Below are positions 53,972-61,732 of a stretch of DNA of 64,000 nucleotides, piece after piece. How positions within the stretch are numbered: the stretch's first letter is position 1; each line of letters begins with the position of its first letter. The notes beneath the pieces are model-generated. The model was not told where the DNA came from, searched no databases, and saw only the letters and a list, made by a program, of their open reading frames with translations. This stretch comes from Clostridiales bacterium. GTDB lineage: Bacteria; Bacillota; Clostridia; Oscillospirales; Acutalibacteraceae. Both the position numbers and the translations under genes were made by a program. Location of the stretch: assembly GCA_012840445.1 (NCBI GenBank), contig DULI01000012.1, forward strand, positions 1 through 64,000. The letters are read 5' to 3'.

Positions 53972-55543
53972 TATTCTGTCCCCAAAGGGGAGAGGGGGTT
54001 ACAGGACATAATTGCCCAAATGGTAGGTTGTGTTGACGAGTTTCTGTCCCCATGCGGGGCGTGGATTGTTACTCAATGGATAGGACTTTGGAAATGATAC
54101 TCGATTTTTCCGTCCCCGTGAGGGGCGTGGATTGTTACGGGTTTCTCGGTCATAACTGTCCTCTGCAACCGTGTTTCCGTCCCCGTGAGGGGCGTGGATT
54201 GTTACAGGATTATTATGAGTAAATTGTTAAAAGTCAGGGGTTTCCGTCCCCGTGAGGGGCGTGGATTGTTACCCGTCAGAAACAACATCGGAGGTGGAAA
54301 GTATGGTTTCCGTCCCCGTGAGGGGCGTGGATTGTTACTTGCACCTGCTACTGACCGCCAATCATAAGCCCGTTTCCGTCCCCGTGAGGGGCGTGGATTG
54401 TTACCTTCAAGTGATTTTACTTTTTTATTACCAGACAAGTTTCCGTCCCCGTGAGGGGCGTGGATTGTTACGTCTATGACGGCAGCACTATTTCCGATGA
54501 ACAAACTTTCCGTCCCCGTGAGGGGCGTGGATTGTTACTGAGGAATTAGGTGTGGTATTGGCATAAATCAGTGTTTCCGTCCCCGTGAGGGGCGTGGATT
54601 GTTACACTATGACGATCAGGTGGTGGAGGTGGTAGACGTGTTTCCGTCCCCGTGAGGGGCGTGGATTGTTACTAATACAAAATACCTTATTAATTTATTT
54701 TAGCAAGTTTCCGTCCCCGTGAGGGGCGTGGATTGTTACTCAAAGGTGAGTATCTGCTGCCTAACTTCATAAAGTTTCCGTCCCCGTGAGGGGCGTGGAT
54801 TGTTACAACTAGAAGAAATAATTGCCGAATTACCACTACTGTTTCCGTCCCCGTGAGGGGCGTGGATTGTTACGTGTTGTCATTTTGAAAATCCAAAGAC
54901 AACGCCAGTTTCCGTCCCCGTGAGGGGCGTGGATTGTTACCTTTAAAAGATTGCGGTAGAGCTTTATATCTTATTGTTTCCGTCCCCGTGAGGGGCGTGG
55001 ATTGTTACTTAAGCGCGGTCTGCCGAATATTGACGACATCACGTTTCCGTCCCCGTGAGGGGCGTGGATTGTTACTTGCAAAAGAGATTCATCTTATTCA
55101 GCTACCCGTGTTTCCGTCCCCGTGAGGGGCGTGGATTGTTACTCTAAACCAAACACTTCCAAAGTTTCCCCAGCCGGTTTCCGTCCCCGTGAGGGGCGTG
55201 GATTGTTACCAAAATGTAAAACTGCTGACCACCGTGATTTTGGTTTCCGTCCCCGTGAGGGGCGTGGATTGTTACCCTGCTCAATTCGTATTTGTATACT
55301 GGCATAAATGTTTCCGTCCCCGTGAGGGGCGTGGATTGTTACTATAAAAATATATGATATAATAATAATATAAAATGTTTCCGTCCCCGTGAGGGGCGTG
55401 GATTGTTACAAATATAAAACAAGAAAGGAACCTATAGCTATGAGTTTCCGTCCCCGTGAGGGGCGTGGATTGTTACTCTAAACCAAACACTTCCAAAGTT
55501 TCCCCAGCCGGTTTCCGTCCCCGTGAGGGGCGTGGATTGTTAC
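53972..55543 (-). CRISPR. type III-A CRISPR array, 24 repeats, 23 spacers
   Basis: A 33-base repeat starts every 66-68 bases from 54040 to 55511 (23 copies), plus a strongly degenerate copy at 53972-54002. Read on the minus strand it begins GTAACAATCC, contains a CCCC-TCAC-GGGG stem-loop and ends GGGGACGGAAAC. The last eight bases ACGGAAAC are the 5' handle known from Streptococcus thermophilus type III-A crRNA. Repeats at the left end (53972, then 54040 with three changes) are decayed while those at the right are perfect, so the leader is at the right and transcription runs on the minus strand toward csm6. Spacers are 33-37 bases. Spacers at 55143-55176 and 55477-55510 are identical. Confidence 0.97.
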
Positions 55544-55687
55544 CGCGGCTATAAGAACTTTAGTTTTGGTGCGGGGTCTAAATGGGTTTGGTGCGAACCT
55601 CTTTTTTTTGTTCGTTTTTGTTAGAAAAATTTAAAGGAAATACCGCCAAAGCCTTGTGTCGCAAGGGGTGCGAATGACTTAAAGAAT
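55544..55687 (-). promoter_or_regulatory. CRISPR leader region
   Basis: About 145 bases between the first repeat (leader-proximal) and the cas6 stop. It has an AT-rich run (AAAAAAAAGAGG on the minus strand). Two direct copies of CGCACCAAA on the minus strand lie at about 55564-55573 and 55586-55595, 22 bases apart, close to the first repeat. A hairpin-forming GGGTGCGAATG / CATTCGCACCC (55666-55676 and 55702-55712) straddles the cas6 stop. Confidence 0.7.
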
Positions 55688-56464
55688 TTATGTAAGCTTC
55701 ACATTCGCACCCGGGTGGGTTTGGGGCGAAGTTAATGCCGCGCCCATTCCCAAAGTGGATTTAATGCCAATACCAGAATAGTTTGCAAAATAAAACAGCA
55801 AATGCACAATTTCCAGCAAGGGGGCGGGCAACCTCGCCTTAATTGTTAGATCGCCCACAAATCCAAATACTTTAACCCCCTTAAGGTTGTAATTTACGCT
55901 TTTAAGCCTGTAGCGGCTAATGGAAAGGCCGTTGTTTATTTCATTCACCGCGTATGGGTCATCAATTACTATATCTTTATTTAGAGAGTTCCACTTGTTA
56001 ATAAGGTTTCCTATCATCATCTGTGCCGTGGGGTAAAGGACATAACTGCCATCCTGCTTGAAGGCAGTAGGTGTTAAAAGTTTTACCTCAATTTGTGCCG
56101 CGTCGTTAAAAAGCGCTTTGGACTGCTTCATCAGCTCTCTGGCAGAGGGGATATATTCACTTTCAATTTTTTCAATGGCAAAAGATATGTCTTCGCTTTC
56201 CAAACAAATTGTTTTGTCCTGCATTAGCGCATCAAAAATGCTTTTTGCCAATTCATTCTCGAAGGCGCAGATATTCCAAATATATTCTTTAAGGCGGTTG
56301 TTGTATACAAAGTTTTGGGCAAGTGGCGAAATGCCGTTTTCATGCAGGATCTCGCAGATATTTTCAGGTAGCCGCTCCATTAGAGAACCATAAAGCTGAT
56401 AGCCTAAATTGTATTTAACCTTTCCATTGTTGCAGTTTAGTTTAATTTTATACTTTGTAATCAT
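55688..56464 (-). CDS. cas6: CRISPR pre-crRNA endoribonuclease Cas6
   Basis: A 258-residue RAMP-fold endoribonuclease that cuts the pre-crRNA inside the repeats and leaves the 8-base 5' handle. Two ferredoxin-like halves are implied; the C-terminal Gly-rich loop GIGIKSTLGMGAALTS is the hallmark of Cas6. Length is typical (about 230-270). The active-site His was not pinned down with confidence. It sits between csm5 and the array, on the same strand. GGAGAG precedes the ATG. Confidence 0.92.
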   Translation of the reverse strand: MITKYKIKLNCNNGKVKYNLGYQLYGSLMERLPENICEILHENGISPLAQNFVYNNRLKEYIWNICAFENELAKSIFDALMQDKTICLESEDISFAIEKIESEYIPSARELMKQSKALFNDAAQIEVKLLTPTAFKQDGSYVLYPTAQMMIGNLINKWNSLNKDIVIDDPYAVNEINNGLSISRYRLKSVNYNLKGVKVFGFVGDLTIKARLPAPLLEIVHLLFYFANYSGIGIKSTLGMGAALTSPQTHPGANVKLT

Positions 56465-56479
56465 TACAACTCTCCAACT

Positions 56480-57550
56480 TTAAGTAATTTCCACACTGCA
56501 TATGCCAAACTGGTATCTTGTGTTATTAAATGTGGTGCATTTAAGCCTTTTTGGAGATATTCCAAGTTTTACAGCCCTAAAGTGCTTATGCCCTTTAAAT
56601 TTCCGGCTCATAAAATTGGAAACCTCTTTTACCGCCTCGGAATGGCCAAGTAGGGGATAGACAATATTTTTTGAAAAGTATCCAACACCACCGCCTAAAT
56701 ATATTGAATTAGGCGGTACCGAGCCAACCTTTGCACCGGAAAAGAAGCGCAAATACTCGTTTGTGTAATACATTGGGAAATGCGCAATTGCATCGAGTAT
56801 TTCATCAACCGATATGTATCTGCCAAAGGATTTATCAATTGAAAGTATAAAATTGATTTTTATTCCGGGTTTAACACATTCACGTACCACTGCGGCTATC
56901 TTTTTTTGTGAGCCGTTTGGATAAATATCGTGCTTGGAGCACAGTGTCATGTTTGAATTATCAATAGGCTCGCTGTCGGAAATGCTGATAGTTCGCATAA
57001 TGTCATTTAGTATTTCTTTTTTATTTTCTTTAAGATTTAATACATTTAAATAGTATTTCTCGATAATGTCGCTTTGCTCATTTTTATTACCAACCTTAAT
57101 CGGATAAGGGTATGGTTCATTTAGAACCATTTTTACAAGTAACGCTGTGCGCAACGCTCCTTTCAGAGAGCTACCCGGAATATAGGGTTGGTTTTTGTGA
57201 TTGCGTATAAAGCAATGTATATTTTTCTTAGAGTGTATGTCGTCAAGCGCGTCTCCAACATCGGTAGAGTAAAGCATAAGATTACTTACATCATCATATC
57301 CGTATCCGCAACTTTGCAGGAATTTGGCTAAATCGCCGCTGTTACTGAATATAAATTGCTCGTACTTTTCGATAAGGTTTTCTTTAACTAAAAAAGACAG
57401 GAATTTTTCATCATCAAGTATTATAGCCTGTTTTTTTTCAGGATAATAGCAATACTCTGTCTTCTTTATAGTTTGCCCAGACCCCACAAACACAGGGGAT
57501 TGGGTAGTCAGTGTAAGTTTATATATTTCAAGGTGTGAATCTTTAATCAT
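56480..57550 (-). CDS. csm5: type III-A CRISPR RAMP protein Csm5
   Basis: A 356-residue RAMP protein that caps the 3' end of crRNA in the Csm complex. The marks are IYKLTLTTQSPVFVGSGQTI at the N-terminus and the G-rich PYIPGSSLKGALRTALLVKM, then RFFSGAKVGSVPPNSIYLGG. Length matches Csm5 (about 350-390). Its start overlaps the csm4 stop by four bases, and it ends 15 bases before cas6. Confidence 0.93.
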   Translation of the reverse strand: MIKDSHLEIYKLTLTTQSPVFVGSGQTIKKTEYCYYPEKKQAIILDDEKFLSFLVKENLIEKYEQFIFSNSGDLAKFLQSCGYGYDDVSNLMLYSTDVGDALDDIHSKKNIHCFIRNHKNQPYIPGSSLKGALRTALLVKMVLNEPYPYPIKVGNKNEQSDIIEKYYLNVLNLKENKKEILNDIMRTISISDSEPIDNSNMTLCSKHDIYPNGSQKKIAAVVRECVKPGIKINFILSIDKSFGRYISVDEILDAIAHFPMYYTNEYLRFFSGAKVGSVPPNSIYLGGGVGYFSKNIVYPLLGHSEAVKEVSNFMSRKFKGHKHFRAVKLGISPKRLKCTTFNNTRYQFGICSVEIT

Positions 57551-58518
57551 ATACTCACCCCCAGGAATAGAGGTTTTAGATAGCGATAGGCAGGATGGGG
57601 CGCATCTTTTGGCGCCACATTGTAGACATCGCCCTCAAACTTTTTCCTAAATACCGAGCCGGCACAAAAGCAATGCTGGGTTTGTTTCTTAATAGGCATT
57701 TGTAAGGAGGTGGAATACATAAAACCGCCACGCCTGATTAGATTATATGTCGCACCATCAAGCACTTCGTCAAGCTCATGGTCGGTCGGAAGTGCGGTTG
57801 TAAGGGAAATATAATAATCGGCTGTATCATTATTTAGCAACTGGTTTAATAACTGGTACTGGCTATTATCGCTGCTGCCTAAGGGAACCATCTCTGCCAA
57901 TTTAAACTTGCCATATCCGCTGCTTATCTTGCCGCCTATACCACCAACACCAAGAAATCCAAATAATCGTGTTATGTATTCGGCATCTTCTTTTTTGGCT
58001 TTTATTATGCCGTAAAGCCCGCAGCCTTCGTTAAAACTGACACTTGCAACCGAGTAAAGTTTTGTTACGTCGTTTTCAGGTATGTTCACTTTTGTATCCA
58101 CTCTACTTTGGGCAAAGTTATTATCCACCAGTTCCGGGTTAAAGTCTTCTTTGCCGAAAACGGAATTCATAAACTGCCCGAGTGTCAGCAAGGGGATGTA
58201 TGGGAGTTTTTTTAGCAACTTTCTCTTTGTAAGGTCAGCCTTTTTATCTGTGTGCGAATTTATGTACGGTTTCGGAATAAACAATGTATCGCGCTTATAG
58301 GGCAGGGTATCGCTAAAGAGTATTTTATTTGAGCAAACCTTGTTTACAAAGATTTTTAACTTTTCTTCCCCGTCAAACTGGATGATAGTGTGGCACAAGG
58401 CAGAAAACAACGTATCCGCACAAATATTAAGTTGGGACCTTTCAAGGCCGTTGGCAAGTTTACTGTCACCTATGTGCAGTGGAGTGGTAAATTCAAGTTT
58501 GTATAGATAATAACTCAT
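57547..58518 (-). CDS. csm4: type III-A CRISPR RAMP protein Csm4
   Basis: A 323-residue RAMP protein that binds the 5' handle of the crRNA and contacts Cas10. The marks are YYLYKLEFTTPLHIGDSKLA followed by ERSQLNICADTLFSALCHTI, GCGLYGIIKAK and the Gly-rich LGVGGIGGKISSGYGKFKL. Start chosen at MSYYLYKLEF, with GGAAGTGGAG upstream. This overlaps the csm3 3' end by 26 bases, as is common in csm operons. Confidence 0.93.
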   Translation of the reverse strand: MSYYLYKLEFTTPLHIGDSKLANGLERSQLNICADTLFSALCHTIIQFDGEEKLKIFVNKVCSNKILFSDTLPYKRDTLFIPKPYINSHTDKKADLTKRKLLKKLPYIPLLTLGQFMNSVFGKEDFNPELVDNNFAQSRVDTKVNIPENDVTKLYSVASVSFNEGCGLYGIIKAKKEDAEYITRLFGFLGVGGIGGKISSGYGKFKLAEMVPLGSSDNSQYQLLNQLLNNDTADYYISLTTALPTDHELDEVLDGATYNLIRRGGFMYSTSLQMPIKKQTQHCFCAGSVFRKKFEGDVYNVAPKDAPHPAYRYLKPLFLGVSI

Positions 58519-59170
58519 ATTTCTCCACTTCCTTAAAAATATCTTTAAGCTTATTGATATCAATATTACAATCGTACAATTCAAAAGAGAAATCATTAAA
58601 ACTTACGCGCCCGCTGCCCCGAGTGCCGTGTCCGCCAAGATAATCAAGCTGTAATAGCTTCATGGCCCTTGCAAGGTATTGCATGTCTTCAAATATCTCT
58701 GATTCGTTCATAACGTCATAGCAAATGGCTACATTAAATTTAACCCCGCTGACAACCCTTTCAATCTGCCTTGGCATGGCTTCAGATGTATCCCGTTTTA
58801 TGGTGTTTTCAAACTTTGCCTCGGTTAAATCGCTGATACTATTAAATTCATTGGCATTGCTGACAAAGGCGTCAGCAAACTGAAGCCGTGATTTTATAAT
58901 CGGCTCGCCGGAAGAACCAAAAAGACGAAGAATAATTTCATTATCGTCATTATGCTTAGGTAATTTTTCGCCAGGTTTTGCCAGGCTACGTGCAAGAAGC
59001 GTGCGCAGTTTTCCTTTTAAGCTGCTTCCAGGAATGATGGGTCGGTTTGTCCTGCTGTCGCGAACTACGGGGCTGTCTATTGCACCAATTGCTGAAAAAG
59101 CATCCGACCCGCCGATATGTAGACCGGTTAATACCTTTAATTCTGATTTAATAACGATTTTTCCAACCAT
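58493..59170 (-). CDS. csm3: type III-A CRISPR RAMP protein Csm3 (target RNA-cleaving backbone)
   Basis: A 225-residue RAMP protein that forms the helical backbone and cuts target RNA every six bases. The catalytic Asp is present as Asp32 in AIGAIDSPVVRD. Other marks are PIIPGSSLKGKLRTLLARSL, SRLQFADAFVSNA and the C-terminal YLGGHGTRGSGRVSFNDFSF. Length is normal. GGGGG precedes the ATG. Target RNA cleavage by this subunit could still work without Cas10 catalysis, since the active site is intact. Confidence 0.95.
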   Translation of the reverse strand: MVGKIVIKSELKVLTGLHIGGSDAFSAIGAIDSPVVRDSRTNRPIIPGSSLKGKLRTLLARSLAKPGEKLPKHNDDNEIILRLFGSSGEPIIKSRLQFADAFVSNANEFNSISDLTEAKFENTIKRDTSEAMPRQIERVVSGVKFNVAICYDVMNESEIFEDMQYLARAMKLLQLDYLGGHGTRGSGRVSFNDFSFELYDCNIDINKLKDIFKEVEKYELLSIQT

Positions 59171-59188
59171 CTTTAATCCCCCTTTAAA

Positions 59189-59662
59189 TTATAAACTCTT
59201 ACCACCAAGGAAACGATGATAAGCAACCAGCGCTTCTAGGTATTGGGCAAAATCAAGGAATTTTTTACGGCTAGTACCAATCCCTTTAATATAGCTTATA
59301 ATTTTACTATTTTCTACAAACGCTTTAACTTCTTCATACCTTCCCGCTTCATAAAGGATACGTACACGCATCCTATTTAGTTTGTTGATACTCTCTTCTG
59401 TGAGGTTTTCATCTTTGCTTCTGATTTCAATATTATAAATATCGTTAGAAAGCGAAAGGAAACTTCTAATCTTAGAGGTTGTAATCTTAAAGAAGTATGT
59501 ACCTGTTTTTTCGTTATACTTGCCTAATTTTATCATGACTTCTTCGGCAGCTCTCACATATTCCTTTGGAAGTTCCAGTGGCTTATGTTCTGGCACTTTA
59601 CGCAATTGTTTATCGTAGTTTTGGTTGTAGTTCTTGTGAATGTTATTTTGCTGACTCAACAT
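59189..59662 (-). CDS. csm2: type III-A CRISPR small subunit Csm2
   Basis: A 157-residue basic helical protein, the small subunit lining the Csm complex opposite Csm3. It has the characteristic LPKEYVRAAEEVMIKLG, FFKITTSKIRSFLSLSNDIY and IKGIGTSRKKFLDFAQYLEA blocks. AAGGAGTG precedes the ATG. It begins two bases after the cas10 remnant ends, on the same strand. Confidence 0.93.
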   Translation of the reverse strand: MLSQQNNIHKNYNQNYDKQLRKVPEHKPLELPKEYVRAAEEVMIKLGKYNEKTGTYFFKITTSKIRSFLSLSNDIYNIEIRSKDENLTEESINKLNRMRVRILYEAGRYEEVKAFVENSKIISYIKGIGTSRKKFLDFAQYLEALVAYHRFLGGKSL

Positions 59663-59664
59663 AA

Positions 59665-60075
59665 TTACTCACTCCTTTTTCTTTTTTGGTAAAGATAAAT
59701 GTATATTGCAGTAATCAGCTGTTGTGTATCTGGTTTGTTGAAGCTCCAATTGTACATCTTGTCCGAAAATTCGCGGTACCTTTTTAGAACGTTTTCGTTA
59801 TTGGTTTCAGGTTTTAATCTGGCAAGCAGGTAGGCGTATCTTGCAATATTAATTTTTTCGTTGCTTTTGCGCAGCAAGGATAAAATTTTATACAGTGCAG
59901 CTTTACCTTTTCCACTATTTTGAGTATCAAAGAAGTCTTTTAGGCATTTAAGCTTTTCGTTTAGGACCTTCTCCTTAAATACATCCCAGTTGTATGTGTG
60001 GCTTTCCTGTGTTGTAAACAAGGTTATGGAATTTTTACCCTGAATGGTTTTTGACTTTTCTTCAAGTTCTGAATA
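59665..60075 (-). pseudogene. cas10: cas10/csm1 C-terminal remnant
   Basis: Reads, in frame with no interruption from base 60075, ELEEKSKTIQGKNSITLFTT then QESHTYNWDVFKEKVLNEKL and ARYAYLLARLKPE, FSDKMYNWSFNKPDTQQLIT and AIYIYLYQKRKRSE. This is the end of Cas10/Csm1 (D4 domain). A TGA at 60076-60078 closes the frame upstream. Full Csm1 is about 750-850 residues, so the HD nuclease, both Palm domains with GGDD and most of the protein are absent. At the break the DNA becomes a phage terminase gene on the opposite strand. A functional Cas10 is therefore not encoded here. Confidence 0.93.
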
Positions 60076-61441
60076 TCAAGCGGTAGAAGATTTATTTGAA
60101 ATGCTCAGAATATATGAGAAAGAAAATAACAAGTTGGCGCATTTATGGAATAAAGATGTTCGACGAATATCTGCTCAACAGGTGAAATCAGCAAAAAATG
60201 ATAATTTGGCGGAAAAATTTTATTATTTGAACAAGCGCTCGTTGTTATTTGACGCAAAAGAAGATTTTGATGCTTATTTACAGTATATTGAATTTGAAAG
60301 AGAGCCTGAAAAACGGTTTTATTTACCCCGAAGAAAGCAAATATTATCAATTGTAAAGGCATTGCAAGGATTGGAAGATGATGAATACGATCTTTTAACT
60401 CTTTCAATGCCTCCGGGTACAGGCAAAAGCACTCTTGGTATTTTCTTTTTAACATGGATAATGGGTAAATATCCGCAATCTTGCAATATTGCGTCGGCAC
60501 ATTCGGACAAGTTGACTCGTAGTTTCTATGATGGTGTTCTTTCGATTATTACAGATCCAGAATATTTATGGGCGGATGTGTTCCCTGGCACAAAAATTGC
60601 GAGAGTGAATTCTAAAGATGAAATTATAGATTTGGATAGGCCCAAACGCTTTCCCACTCTCACCTGCCGTTCGATAGATGGTTCATTAACTGGCGCAACT
60701 CGCTGTGAAAAATATTTGTATGCAGACGACTTAGTTAGCGGCATTGAAGAAGCGATGTCGAAAGATCGGTTAGATAACTTATGGAATAAATATACCAACG
60801 ATTTAAAATCTCGAAAGAAGCTTGGTTGTAAAGAAATACATATTGCGACTCGGTGGAGTGTTCACGATGTAATTGGGCGATTGGAACAGCAATATAGTGA
60901 TGATCCAAGAGCACGATTCCTCGCTTTCCCTGCTCTTAATGAAAATGATGAGAGTAATTTTGATTATATGTATGGTGTGGGGTTTGATACAAAATATTTT
61001 CATGATATGCGGGATACCCTTGATGATGTGTCCTGGAGATGTTTGTTCATGAATGAACCAATTGAGCGTGAGGGGTTATTATATCATGAAGATGAATTAA
61101 GACGGTATTTTGAACTTCCAAAGGAAGAACAGGATGCTATCGTTGCCATTTGTGATACGAAGGACAGAGGAAAAGACTATGCCTTTCTTCCCGTAGCGTT
61201 CGTATATGGGGATGATTACTATATCGAAGATTGTATTTGCGACAATTCAAATCCAGAAATTGTTGAAGCAAGATTAATTGAGATTCTTTTACGCTATAAA
61301 GTGCAAATGTGCAGATTTGAGAGTAATTCAGCGGGCGGTAAAATCGCTGAAAAAGTACAAGGCGAAGTTAAAAAGCGAGGCGGGATAACCCATATTACTC
61401 AATTAAAGTTGAGGATACCCGCCGTAAATGAGATATTATAG
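60044..61441 (+). pseudogene. phage terminase large subunit, ends cut
   Basis: A 465-codon frame of phage large-terminase type, the motor and nuclease that packs phage DNA. The ATPase Walker A is PPGTGKST at residues 123-130, Walker B is YLYADDLVSG near 226, and FPTLTCRSIDGSLTGATRCE is a family block. The nuclease domain starts near 365 (AIVAICDTKDRGKDYAFLPV), then RFESNSAGGKIAEKV, but the frame leaves the family after GGITHIT at about residue 455. Normal length is about 530 or more. The first ~10 codons (up to base ~60070) lie on DNA that is cas10 on the other strand, so the real start is also lost or changed. Confidence 0.85.
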
Positions 61442-61732
61442 AGATTGCTGCTGGCTCTAAGGAGTGAGCATTAATTTCTTTTCTGAGAAAGAGTAATCGC
61501 GGCGACTTGCAAATTTTATTTATAAAACAAAGTGAAAAATTTAGTTAACAAATTACAAAAAAAACACTCGTATTTTTGACTATTATATTTACTTTTAGGA
61601 AAAAATGTGATAATATGCCAGTAGTAGGCTAAAAAGGATATAATATGAAACAACTGTTTGAAAAAAGATTGGGTCTGCATGTCAATTGCCCTGATTTCAA
61701 AAGATATACGCTTTTTATGGAGGTAAATAGTG
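61442..61732. other. intergenic scar region after terminase
   Basis: Contains stop-broken pieces just past the terminase (KVEDTRRK-stop and DIIEIAAGSKE-stop), which may be more phage sequence, then AT-rich DNA. TATAAT near 61639 followed by GGAGGTAAATAG is a candidate promoter and ribosome site for the next gene. No inverted repeats or transposase that would explain the junction were seen. Confidence 0.4.

Noticed and set aside
54185-55307. Several short open frames over the CRISPR array, such as repeated VRGVDCY or NPRPSRGRK stretches
   Set aside because: They are translations of the 33-base repeat in different frames, not genes.
53972-55543. Assigning the array to type I-C and plus-strand transcription from the GTGGATTG motif
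   Set aside because: Decayed repeats at the left, all cas genes on the minus strand and the ACGGAAAC handle favour type III-A and minus-strand transcription.
61442-61732. Insertion sequence or transposase explaining the cas10 break
   Set aside because: No transposase frame, terminal inverted repeats or target duplication seen at 60070 or 61441.
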